From CAZTAR01 sp043813895 (lineage in GTDB: Bacteria > Planctomycetota > Phycisphaerae > UBA1845 > UTPLA1), in contig JBDRKQ010000021.1 in assembly GCA_043813895.1 (NCBI GenBank), positions 1 through 64,000 of the forward strand: a stretch of 64,000 bases of DNA. The letters are read 5' to 3'. Positions 18,114-25,863 of the stretch are shown in pieces. Below the pieces are notes generated by a model, which worked only from the letters and a program-made list of their open reading frames with translations, searched no databases and was not told the origin of the DNA. A program made the position numbers and the translations under genes. The first letter of the stretch is position 1; each line of letters begins with the position of its first letter.

Positions 18114-19458
18114 GTCACCCGATATGGCGGCGAGCACAGTCACACCCCCTGCGGCCGCCGGCCGCGACGAACCGCGACGCGGGCCGTTTTCGTTCGCAGT
18201 GGCCTGGTTATGGAGACTGCTGCTCTACCTCTCCTCCGTCATCGAGAGACACTGGCAGAACATCCTAACCGCACTGATCCAGGTCTGGGCGAACAAGGCG
18301 CGTGCGCTGCTCACCACGCTGGGCATCATCATTGCGGTGACGTCGACAATCACGGTCGTGTCGTTCGTGCAGGGCTTCGGGAACTACGTGACCGAGATGC
18401 TCCGGGGTTTCGGGACGAACATGATCTTCGTGGTTCCCTGGTATCCGTCCGGTTCTCACGGACGAATGCTCGGCCGCGTCGTGCTGGACGTTGACGACGT
18501 GCGCGCGGTGGGCGCGGAGTGCGACAAGGTCCGCCGCATCTCACCGCTGATTTTCTCGATGGTGACGGTCGAGTATGGGCGAGAGAAGGCCGAGAGCATT
18601 GAGTTGCGCGGGGCGAGCGAACAATTCCAGTCCATCCGTCGGTTTTACGTCGACAAGGGCCGCTTCTTCGGTCCCATCGACGTGGATCACGGGGCGTATG
18701 TGTGCGTCTTGGGCCGTGACCTGCTCGAAATGCTCCAATGCGACGAGTCGATCGTGGACAACTACGTGTTCATCAATGGGCTGCGTTTCCACGTCGTGGG
18801 GTTGCTCGAAGAGAAGGGCGACATGATGGGGGAGAACCAGGATCAACTGGTCATCGTGCCTTACACAACAGCGATCAAGATGACGCCGTTTGCCCGCTAC
18901 TTCATGGCTTTCGCGGTCGAGGCCACGCAAGAGGAAGAGGCGAACGAGTGTTCCTTGCAGATGACGCGCGTCCTGCGACAGCGTCACGGCCTGCAACCGG
19001 GTGATCCGAATGATTTCCGCCTCTTTCGACAGGACGAGTTTCTGCGGGATTTCGAACGCGTCAAGATGATTGCCACGAGCGTGCTGGCGGGGATCGTCGG
19101 AATTTCCCTCATCGTCGGCGGCATCGGCATCATGAATATCATGCTCGTTTCCGTGACCGAGCGGACGCGCGAAATCGGCCTCCGCAAGAGTGTTGGCGGG
19201 CGGCGGCGCGACATCATGTCCCAGTTCTTAACGGAGGCCGTCGTGCTTTCGACCGCGGGCGGGGCGATCGGGATTCTGCTCGGCTATGGCATCTGTCACG
19301 TCGCGTCTCTCCATCCGTCGATGGTGGAGGTCAGCGTGCCGGCCTGGGCGGTGCTGCTCGGCATCGGGTTCTCCACCGGCGTCGGCATCATCTTCGGCAT
19401 CATTCCCGCCTTCAAGGCGGCGATTCTCCATCCGATCGACGCCTTACGGCACGAGTGA
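18106..19458 (+). CDS. MacB-type ABC permease, second copy
   Basis: 450-residue paralogue of the upstream permease with the same layout: TM1 at about residues 62-83, periplasmic domain, FtsX helices at the C-terminus (SLIVGGIGIMNIMLVSV, SQFLTEAVVLSTAGGAIG, WAVLLGIGFSTGVGIIFGI). It has an extra N-terminal cytoplasmic segment of about 60 residues. The ATG overlaps the end of the first permease by 8 bp. One ATPase with two different permeases suggests a heterodimeric exporter. It is convergent with the KorA-like gene, 25 bp away. Confidence 0.9.
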   Translation: MSESPDMAASTVTPPAAAGRDEPRRGPFSFAVAWLWRLLLYLSSVIERHWQNILTALIQVWANKARALLTTLGIIIAVTSTITVVSFVQGFGNYVTEMLRGFGTNMIFVVPWYPSGSHGRMLGRVVLDVDDVRAVGAECDKVRRISPLIFSMVTVEYGREKAESIELRGASEQFQSIRRFYVDKGRFFGPIDVDHGAYVCVLGRDLLEMLQCDESIVDNYVFINGLRFHVVGLLEEKGDMMGENQDQLVIVPYTTAIKMTPFARYFMAFAVEATQEEEANECSLQMTRVLRQRHGLQPGDPNDFRLFRQDEFLRDFERVKMIATSVLAGIVGISLIVGGIGIMNIMLVSVTERTREIGLRKSVGGRRRDIMSQFLTEAVVLSTAGGAIGILLGYGICHVASLHPSMVEVSVPAWAVLLGIGFSTGVGIIFGIIPAFKAAILHPIDALRHE

Positions 19459-19483
19459 GCGGTAACTCGCGCGGGCAGTCATG

Positions 19484-20563
19484 TCAGCCACAGGGCCAAT
19501 CCGTGATTCGGCGAGCGATGATTGTCGGGTCAATCGGCTGCCCGTCACAACGCGTGATTGACTCGACGGGGACAGTCTTGAAGAAGCGTCGTAGCTCATC
19601 GGCGTAGAGACCGGCGTTGAGCTCGGGCAGGAGCACGCGGCGGATGAACGGCGTCGTTGCCCGGCGAAGGGCCTGCTCGGGGAGTGGCCACAGGGAGTGG
19701 AGCGTGAGGTGACTGACGCGCGAACCGCCGTCGCGGACAATCCGGACCGCACCCACCGCGCTCTTGTCGGCGAGGCCGTACGAGAGCAGCAGCGTTTCGG
19801 CGTCGGGATCCGGTGAGGACCGTGTGTGTTCCGCCATTTGCCGGTTGTTGAGGATCTTGTCGCGCAGTCGGGCGAATCGCACATCGATCGTCGCCGCGTC
19901 GAGATTGAGCACCAGGTGCTCGTCACCGACCGTGCCGTGGAACTGAACGCAGCCAGGACGGGCCGTCTTCTCGAAAGGTAGATTGGGCTCCCCAGGCGGC
20001 ATCGCGGCGGGAATCGGCGGCGGGTCGCACAGCACCTCGTCGATCGACGCTTCCACGGACAACAGCGCCGGCGATGTCAGCACGATGACGGGTGTGCGCA
20101 GGCGCTCCGCGACGTTGAATCCCTCACACGTCAGGCGGTATGCGGAGTTCGTGTCGCTCGGCGCCAGCACGGGCAGCGGCAGGCTGCCGACGGTGAGATG
20201 GCGGGCAAGTGCCACATCCACGTCACCCGCGACGACGGTGCGCTCCGGGCTTTCGCACAGATACTGGCAGTGGACCAGCACCAGGGGCACTTCGGCCAGT
20301 TGCGCAAGCGTGAGATTTCGGCCGCACAGGGCGAGGTCCGGGCCGAAGGTGACGACCATCACGCGTTCTCCTTGTTGCGCGGCCTCGATGCACATGCCGA
20401 CGGCCGAGGCCGCGTCGGAAGCTCGGGCGATCTCGGGGGCGGCTTTGCCGGAGGAAGGCGCCGATATGGCCTGGAACGGTTCCAGCCCGCGACCCGGCGG
20501 ACCGGCGTAACGCGTGCAGCCTGCGTGTCGGGCACCGAGAAGGATTGCGTGATATCCGGTCAT
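19484..20563 (-). CDS. Degenerate 2-oxoacid:acceptor oxidoreductase alpha (KorA-like) protein
   Basis: 359 residues that follow the alpha-subunit pyrimidine-binding and second domains of 2-oxoacid:ferredoxin oxidoreductases. VMVVTFGPDLALCGRNLTLAQLAEVPLVLVHCQ matches 'TSGPGLSLM...AEVPLVIV', and EGFNVAERLRTPVIVLTSPALLS matches 'EAFNLAERYRTPVIVLSD'. The usual YPITPSSE loop reads GPPGRGLEPFQ here, and the MEDEIAA segment with the thiamine-activating Glu reads RASDAASA. No beta subunit or ferredoxin gene is near. The start (ATG, MTGYHAILLGA) aligns with the family but has no strong ribosome site. Probably a non-catalytic relative. Confidence 0.6.
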   Translation of the reverse strand: MTGYHAILLGARHAGCTRYAGPPGRGLEPFQAISAPSSGKAAPEIARASDAASAVGMCIEAAQQGERVMVVTFGPDLALCGRNLTLAQLAEVPLVLVHCQYLCESPERTVVAGDVDVALARHLTVGSLPLPVLAPSDTNSAYRLTCEGFNVAERLRTPVIVLTSPALLSVEASIDEVLCDPPPIPAAMPPGEPNLPFEKTARPGCVQFHGTVGDEHLVLNLDAATIDVRFARLRDKILNNRQMAEHTRSSPDPDAETLLLSYGLADKSAVGAVRIVRDGGSRVSHLTLHSLWPLPEQALRRATTPFIRRVLLPELNAGLYADELRRFFKTVPVESITRCDGQPIDPTIIARRITDWPCG

Positions 20564-20820
20564 CTTAGTCGACAACGTAGAAAGTCCCACGGCATCGTTA
20601 CGGAAGGGTCGAGGTCTCGAACGGCGCAAGCCGACGGCGGCGGGATCGTATTATTAAGGTTTGAACGAGGGATGCAACGGCAGATGTGCTCGCGGCCGGC
20701 GCATGACGAGGGTAACTCGTGTGCGAGATCCGCCGTCCAATCCGGGGAGGCGGGACGTTCGCTTGCTGACATCGGCGGCAGGGGACCGGCGCTACAACAC
20801 ACGAATCATCCGGATCGAAC

Positions 20821-21030
20821 CTAGTCGATGATCCACCTGGAGGTGCGCAGCGGCCTGTGCAACTGCATGAGCAGTGCCACGTCGTCCCTGAGCATGCGAG
20901 CGTCGTAGTCGATGATTCTCGCGACGGTCCGTCGGTTCTCGGCGGGGGTTGAGCCGACGCCGCAGCCTAGGACCGGCACCGACATGGCAACGAGGAGCAC
21001 GAGCAACAGTAGTCTTCTGGCGATGGTCAT
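20821..21030 (-). CDS. Small lipoprotein
   Basis: 69-residue product with a hydrophobic signal (LLLLVLLVAMSVPVLG) and lipobox VLGC, so Cys23 is the likely lipidation site. AAGGAAGGG precedes the ATG at good spacing. The mature part is short and charged, with no recognised domain. It stands alone between the KorA-like gene and the YkgJ pair. Confidence 0.7.
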   Translation of the reverse strand: MTIARRLLLLVLLVAMSVPVLGCGVGSTPAENRRTVARIIDYDARMLRDDVALLMQLHRPLRTSRWIID

Positions 21031-21159
21031 CGCTTGCCCTTCCTTAACGCTGTGTTAGACCCCGGGTCGGGCTTCCAGGTTTGCTTGGCGGCCTCGTGCC
21101 GCAGGCGGGTGCCACACGTCCCCCGGTGGGCGCCGGAATACCGGCCGACAACTACTCTA

Positions 21160-21654
21160 TCATACTCCGGCAGACGGAGTCAATCCCGCCTGCTCGCCGG
21201 GTTTTTCCGCGGTCAGCTCGCCCAACGCCGATAACCACTCCACATACCGGTAATCAATGCCGAACGCCGTCCCGATCCGCTTCAGCTCCGTCAGCCCACG
21301 CTCATATGTCGGACCCTGCCAGTGCTGCGAAAGTGGATCGCAGAAGAAAACGCGGCATCCCAACGGGCGGGAATCCCTGGCCCGACAGACCCCATCTACG
21401 TGATAGCGGCACGTCGAGCCCCCCTCGGCTTGCCGCAGATCCCGGTTGCACCGCACGAAGTACACCAGTTCCACTATCGTTACGAAGAGACTGTGGCCGA
21501 AACGACCGAAGCTGCAACACAGGCCACGGTTGCGGCAGATGGGACCGTGCGCCGCGACCGCTTCATCCACAGCGACGTAGAAGGCGGCAACTCGTGCCGC
21601 AAGGTCCGCGCGGTCGAGGTGCGGCGTCACCAACTCGGCCAAGGTGGCACTCAC
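21160..21654 (-). CDS. YkgJ-like cysteine-cluster protein, second of a coupled pair
   Basis: 164 residues. The Cys pattern CRNRGLCCSFG ... CRYHVDGVCRARDSRPLGCRVFFCDP fits the YkgJ/UPF0153 family, proposed to bind a metal or iron-sulfur cluster. The GTG start shares a 4-bp GTGA overlap with the stop of the upstream YkgJ gene, and residues upstream of it in the open frame do not resemble the family. The C-terminal helical stretch after the Cys cluster is longer than in its neighbour. Biochemical role unknown. Confidence 0.8.
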   Translation of the reverse strand: MSATLAELVTPHLDRADLAARVAAFYVAVDEAVAAHGPICRNRGLCCSFGRFGHSLFVTIVELVYFVRCNRDLRQAEGGSTCRYHVDGVCRARDSRPLGCRVFFCDPLSQHWQGPTYERGLTELKRIGTAFGIDYRYVEWLSALGELTAEKPGEQAGLTPSAGV

Positions 21655-22154
21655 TCTTCGAGGTCCTTCCACGTTTTGGCGTCGCGCCGCTTGACGATTG
21701 CCGCGAGGTCGTGGTGCATCCCGTAGTGCATGCCCGGGCAATACGCCGCCGCCAGCGCCCACGATTCCATCGTCTTCAAGTTGCTCCTCCAAAACGGCCA
21801 TGTTCGACACTGAAGGGGGCGGACGGGATAGATTGCGCATTGGCGATTGCCGTCGCGCGTCCGAAGGAAGCAGCAGTCGCCAGTCCGCGCGTCTTCCGTC
21901 AGCGAGTATCGAATCCCCACGCGGCGAATGTGTTTCTTCGTCAGGCCCTTGCCTTCGCGCCCGATGAAGGCTGCGATCTTCTCGATTTCTTCCCGTTTGA
22001 CGTAGACGTAGCCAGGCGAGCCGGTGCAGCAGTTGCCGCATTGCGTGCATCTGAACGGCAGGCCGTCATGGTACCAGGTATCGTCCTCGTGCGGTTTCAT
22101 GAGTGGGCCGGCTGGCGAATCGTCCGGGACGGCGGGATTGGGGGGGTCAATCAT
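21651..22154 (-). CDS. YkgJ family cysteine-cluster protein, first of a coupled pair
   Basis: 167 residues with the family cluster: FRCTQCGNCCTGSPGYVYV near residue 35, then CCFLRTRDGNRQCAIYPVRPLQCRTWPFW. The eight or so Cys residues probably hold a metal or iron-sulfur centre. The ATG overlaps the end of the small upstream ORF by 8 bp and the stop overlaps the next YkgJ gene by 4 bp. All three are therefore likely translated from one message. Confidence 0.88.
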   Translation of the reverse strand: MIDPPNPAVPDDSPAGPLMKPHEDDTWYHDGLPFRCTQCGNCCTGSPGYVYVKREEIEKIAAFIGREGKGLTKKHIRRVGIRYSLTEDARTGDCCFLRTRDGNRQCAIYPVRPLQCRTWPFWRSNLKTMESWALAAAYCPGMHYGMHHDLAAIVKRRDAKTWKDLEE

Positions 22155-22272
22155 CCTCGGCGGCCAGTGTCTGCTCGTGCCGATCGATGATCTGCTGATC
22201 GTCGTGGCAGCAGGCCTGCGAGGCCAGCAGGACCAGGAACACCGAGACGACGAATAGACGCGACATGTTCAT
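22147..22272 (-). CDS. Very small putative lipoprotein upstream of the YkgJ pair
   Basis: 41 residues: MNMSRLFVVSV, a hydrophobic stretch, then a possible lipobox SQAC followed by a short acidic tail. It overlaps the downstream YkgJ start by 8 bp (ATGATTGA), supporting it as a real coupled gene. The ribosome site is weak and a second ATG lies two codons later. Lipidation is a guess because the position -3 residue is Ser. Confidence 0.5.
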   Translation of the reverse strand: MNMSRLFVVSVFLVLLASQACCHDDQQIIDRHEQTLAAEDD

Positions 22273-22281
22273 CTTCGCACT

Positions 22282-22307
22282 GCACCGGCGAGACGCCGGT
22301 GCCACAG
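22282..22307. repeat. Family A palindromic half-element
   Basis: CACCGGCGAGACGCCGGTG followed by CCACAG is the right half of the family A element without a recognisable partner. It lies just upstream of the small lipoprotein and YkgJ genes. Confidence 0.65.
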
Positions 22308-22359
22308 GTGGCGTCGGCGCTCTGTGGCCGACGGGGAACACGGATTGTCTTGCGAGGAT

Positions 22360-22446
22360 GAGCCGCGGACTTTAGTCCGCGCGGCCGCCCGAACAAGCGA
22401 AACCTCCCGCTGCAAGAAAGGCCGCGCGGACTGAAGTCCGCGGCTC
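22360..22446. repeat. Family B paired palindromic element
   Basis: Two 27-bp arms (22360-22386 and 22420-22446) are inverted copies with one mismatch. Each arm is itself a palindrome around CGCGGACT/AGTCCGCG. The arms flank 33 bp. A second, more diverged copy is at 49711-49795. It sits between two lipoprotein genes. Confidence 0.75.
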
Positions 22447-22493
22447 TTCGGCTGGCGGCTGTGATCCGCTGGACTGGGCTCCGTTTCCCCGCG

Positions 22494-22649
22494 CTATTCC
22501 ACGATCATCTCGCCGGGGGAGACGTCGGTGGGCGTGGATTCGGTTTGGATCTCTTCCTTGTGCGTAGTCTTGATGTCCTTCTCGGCGCAGGCGCTGAGAA
22601 AGACTGCAAAGGCGACTGCCAGCAGTACGCAGGTCAACTTCTTGAGCAT
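22494..22649 (-). CDS. Small lipoprotein, 51 residues
   Basis: MLKKLTCVLLAVAF, a hydrophobic core and the lipobox LSAC give a clear lipoprotein signal with Cys21 as the acylation site. The remaining 30 residues are charged and rich in Thr and Glu, ending GEMIVE. A strong GAGGAG lies 7 nt before the ATG. It follows the triple-LPP20 gene by about 100 bp on the same strand and may belong with it. No known family recognised. Confidence 0.68.
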   Translation of the reverse strand: MLKKLTCVLLAVAFAVFLSACAEKDIKTTHKEEIQTESTPTDVSPGEMIVE

Positions 22650-22753
22650 GGCTCACTCCTCTGTGAATCGGCTTTGTTCAAGCAGCGTCCACGGCAAGCG
22701 GCCTTGGGTCCGCCTGCCGAGGACGCACCTTATTTCGTTTTCGGGCGGTCGCG

Positions 22754-24073
22754 CTATATCCTGGCCATCCGGATGTACACGTGGATCGCTTCCCAGACCG
22801 GCATGGCCGGCATCTCGACGACGACGGTCGCCGTCCCGTCGCTGCTGTAGGAGGTATTCTTGACGTAGGCGCCCGTCATGAAGCCGGCGAGTTGGGTGTT
22901 GATCTCGTCGTGCTGGGTCACAAAGTCTCGGACCGACGTGCTCGAGTCGATCATGAATCCCATCACGCGCTCGCCGAGCTTTCGCTTCGCGTCGAGTTCG
23001 GCCGCCCGGGCTGCCATGAGCTTGCCCTGAGGCGTTCCCGCCATCTCCGCCGGCGGCACGCCGTTGCCCTCGGCCCGGATCATCTGTGCGGCCCAATCGG
23101 GAATGTTGACCTGAACCTTGGCTGCGGCAATCCGGATCGCTTGCGGCCTTGGCACGCCCATGCCCGTGGCCTTGAAAGTCTGGCGCTTGAGATGCTGGGT
23201 CATCTTCTCGATGTCCATGGCGTTGACCTTGTCGCCTTTGTAGTGGCGCGTGTGCAGCTTCTTGATGGTGGTGATGACGGACTCGACGGGCACTTCCATC
23301 GTCACTTCGGCGATCAGGTCGTCATGATGGTAGTATGGCTTGCCGACTTCCTGCGCGCCGACGAGCGTGGCGTTGGCCTCGGTCGTGATCACGTCCGACT
23401 CGGCCACAAAGTCACGAACCAGCGTTTCGCTGTTGATGCGAAGCCCCTTGATCCGCTCGACGAGCCGGCGCATCGCATCGACACGGGCAGCACGGACCGC
23501 CATGAGCCTCTCCTGCGGGCCGACGGCTTTCCAGATGTCGGGGACGATCGGGTCGGGGAGAAACACGCCATTCGGTACGGGAATGTCGCCGCCGGGGATA
23601 TCCGGGGGAAGCTCGGGCCGCGGGGCGCCCATGCCATACGCCTTGATGACGTCTTTCTTCACGTATTGCTTGATCGAGTCGAAGTCAACGGCCTTGAGCG
23701 AGTCACCCCGGTAGTGGCGGCTGTGGATCGCCTTGAGTTCCTGGATCACGCTGGCGACCGTGACTTCCGCCTCAACCGTACACACGAGTTCTGAATCCCA
23801 CTTCGCCTCACCGAGGCGAATACCTCGGACAAAGGTGTCCAGATCGGTCTCGATGATGTCAGACTCCGTCACGAAGTCCCTGACATACGTTTCCGCGTTG
23901 ATCTGCAGACCGTTCACGCACTCCGCGAGCTTTCGATAGGCGTCGGCCTCGGCCGCTCGCTTCGAGAGGAGCTTGTTCTGCGCTTCGCTCGCCAAGTCCT
24001 GAGCCATCGTGAGGTTCGGCATCGCGAACACGGCGACCAAGGCCACACATACGATTGTTCCGAGCACCTTCAT
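22754..24073 (-). CDS. Secreted protein with three LPP20-like domains
   Basis: 439 residues with a signal peptide cut near residue 24 (TMA). A segment of about 50 residues is repeated three times, each shaped A-AEADAYRKLAE-(V/I)-G-xI-(A/S)-ET-VRDFV-ESD-I, as in LPP20/FlgP lipoproteins of the outer surface. The first two repeats are followed by similar HSRHY(R/K)GD and VKK/LKR segments and an AYGMGAPRP/ATGMGVPRP motif. AGGAGG precedes the ATG by about 9 nt. It follows the CsgG-like lipoprotein on the same strand. An envelope role is inferred; the triple arrangement is unusual. Confidence 0.8.
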   Translation of the reverse strand: MKVLGTIVCVALVAVFAMPNLTMAQDLASEAQNKLLSKRAAEADAYRKLAECVNGLQINAETYVRDFVTESDIIETDLDTFVRGIRLGEAKWDSELVCTVEAEVTVASVIQELKAIHSRHYRGDSLKAVDFDSIKQYVKKDVIKAYGMGAPRPELPPDIPGGDIPVPNGVFLPDPIVPDIWKAVGPQERLMAVRAARVDAMRRLVERIKGLRINSETLVRDFVAESDVITTEANATLVGAQEVGKPYYHHDDLIAEVTMEVPVESVITTIKKLHTRHYKGDKVNAMDIEKMTQHLKRQTFKATGMGVPRPQAIRIAAAKVQVNIPDWAAQMIRAEGNGVPPAEMAGTPQGKLMAARAAELDAKRKLGERVMGFMIDSSTSVRDFVTQHDEINTQLAGFMTGAYVKNTSYSSDGTATVVVEMPAMPVWEAIHVYIRMARI

Positions 24074-24241
24074 GATTGTTGTCCTCCTAGACAAGGCCTG
24101 ATACGTCAGGCCGCGTTCATCACGTTTTCAGCATCTTGTTCACACTTCCGCATGTCCCCCACCCCTGGAAGGGGCGGGGCACCCAAACTATTCAGTCCAC
24201 TCACCGACCCGCGCAGGCGCGCGTCAGGCCGGCTTCAGGCG

Positions 24242-25264
24242 TTAGAGGAAGGCCGACACGCGGGCGACGGCGTCCGCGTACTTACCCTCTTTCGTCTTGA
24301 GCGATTGGGCCTGCTTGTAATACTGCAATGCCTCAGATAGCCGATTGAGCTTCTCGCAGGCGACCCCCGCGCCGAAATACGAGGCGTGGTCGTCAGGCAT
24401 CTCGCTGACGGCAGCCTTGAAGTTGTCCAAGGCTGTTTCGTAATCGTCGATTACCAGCGCCCTGACGCCGGAGACGCTCATCTCGGTCTTGCCCGGCTTC
24501 ACCTTGACGGTGGCTTCGATCTCGGTCGGCACGAACTTCGCCATAAACTGCCTCAGTTGCACCTCGATCATGTCGCCGATCACCTTGTCTCGCGGCGTCA
24601 TGTCGGATTCGGTCTTGCTGCCACCGAAGAAGGGGCTGGTCTTGCCGCGCGTATAATCCTGAAGCGGCTTTCCGCTGTGCGACGCGAGCATGTCGTTGCT
24701 CCCAGCGGCCTTCAACTGGAACTGGCAAACGACCGTGATGTTCCGGGATTCCTTTTCGACCTCCGTGGTCTGGACTGACCCTCCTCCGCCTCTCGCCCAG
24801 GCGAACATGCTGCCAGCGCTGACGGTTCGGCCTTTGCCTTTCTGCTTGTCGATCTTGATCGTGACCTTGCTCGTGATGATGGCCGTGGCCGCCTTGATTG
24901 CGGCCGTCGCGACGCTGCCATCAGATTCCGTAATGCCGGCATCCGCGAGGTCGGTCTCCTCCATCGCCAACTTGAGGTGCTCACGATCGACGAGTTGAAG
25001 CGGAATGTTGTGCCGCTCCGCGGCGCGCTGGAGGTTGTACTGGATCAGGTCTGCCGTCATGACGGACCACTTGTCCTGGTCGTACTCCCCCGTGTCGCCC
25101 GCCATGTTCGCGTTGCGGACTGCGATGTGCATGTGCTGCTCGTCGAGGGGCGTCTTGGGTTGCGTCGTGTAGCTGAGGTCCACGGTCGCCGTCGGGCCTT
25201 TTGGGCCGCACCCCGTGATGACGATCACCAGGGACAAAACGGCAAGGGCGGTCATCCTGTTCAT
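24242..25264 (-). CDS. CsgG-like lipoprotein with C-terminal TPR
   Basis: 340 residues: signal and lipobox VITGC (Cys19), then a region like CsgG/LpoB-type outer-membrane lipoproteins (IAVRNAN..., MTADLIQYNLQRAAERHNIPLQLVDREHL, TAAIKAATAIITSKVTIKID). The C-terminal ~85 residues contain tetratricopeptide-like helices (DDYETALDNFKAAVSEMPDDHASYFGAG and RLSEALQYYKQAQ, quoted in part). AAGGAG lies about 10 nt upstream. The CsgG fold is inferred from pattern. Together with the triple-LPP20 protein downstream it recalls FlgT/FlgO/FlgP-type envelope sets. Confidence 0.7.
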   Translation of the reverse strand: MNRMTALAVLSLVIVITGCGPKGPTATVDLSYTTQPKTPLDEQHMHIAVRNANMAGDTGEYDQDKWSVMTADLIQYNLQRAAERHNIPLQLVDREHLKLAMEETDLADAGITESDGSVATAAIKAATAIITSKVTIKIDKQKGKGRTVSAGSMFAWARGGGGSVQTTEVEKESRNITVVCQFQLKAAGSNDMLASHSGKPLQDYTRGKTSPFFGGSKTESDMTPRDKVIGDMIEVQLRQFMAKFVPTEIEATVKVKPGKTEMSVSGVRALVIDDYETALDNFKAAVSEMPDDHASYFGAGVACEKLNRLSEALQYYKQAQSLKTKEGKYADAVARVSAFL

Positions 25265-25863
25265 TTTCCGAAACTCCTTATTCTTGATGCGGTGACTCCC
25301 ACCTGCTTCTCGCAGTCGAGCGCGTCGAGGATTACGTTCTCAAGTCGCACCGCCAGCGCAAGCGGGTGTCATACGACCGCACCTCCCGCCTGTCAAGACG
25401 TGGGGGCGAAATCGGGGATTTCCGCCCGATCTCGGCGGTTTCGAGCTTGTCTGGGGGCCACCTTCCTGCCGCCGGAGCACGTGGTAGATTCGACAGGACA
25501 GTCCATGACCGGGCGCCACAGCGTCGGCGGCTTGCGGCCGACCTGAAGTACCGAGAGCGTGTTTGAGAAGCCGCTGACCGGATCGGAGCCGCGATCGCCG
25601 GGAAGCAAACGTCGTTCGTAACAAAGGAGCCCTCTTGGCGAGCACTGATGGCTTCCTCAAACAGGGGCGGCTTCGGTCTGCGACTCGGTGCTCCCCGTCG
25701 GCCATGGGCGGCGAGGCTGGCGTCGGAGGGGTGTCTCTGGTACAAGAAAGGGGGTTTGCATTGCGCCTCGTCATGCCGGCAGTTTGTCCACCGGGGGAGA
25801 GCGGCGGTCGAGCGAGATAGTTGTGTGAGGAGATGGCGAGGAGTCGGAAACTGGAGTCGATAC
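25265..25863. other. Intergenic region between divergent lipoprotein and dehydrogenase genes
   Basis: About 600 bases. A hairpin (CGAAATCGGG/CCCGATCTCG, one mismatch) lies near 25407-25434. Long open frames on the minus strand cover part of this region and run into the dehydrogenase gene; they have shadow-like Arg/Pro/Ser composition and I do not accept them. No promoter or RNA recognised. Confidence 0.45.
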
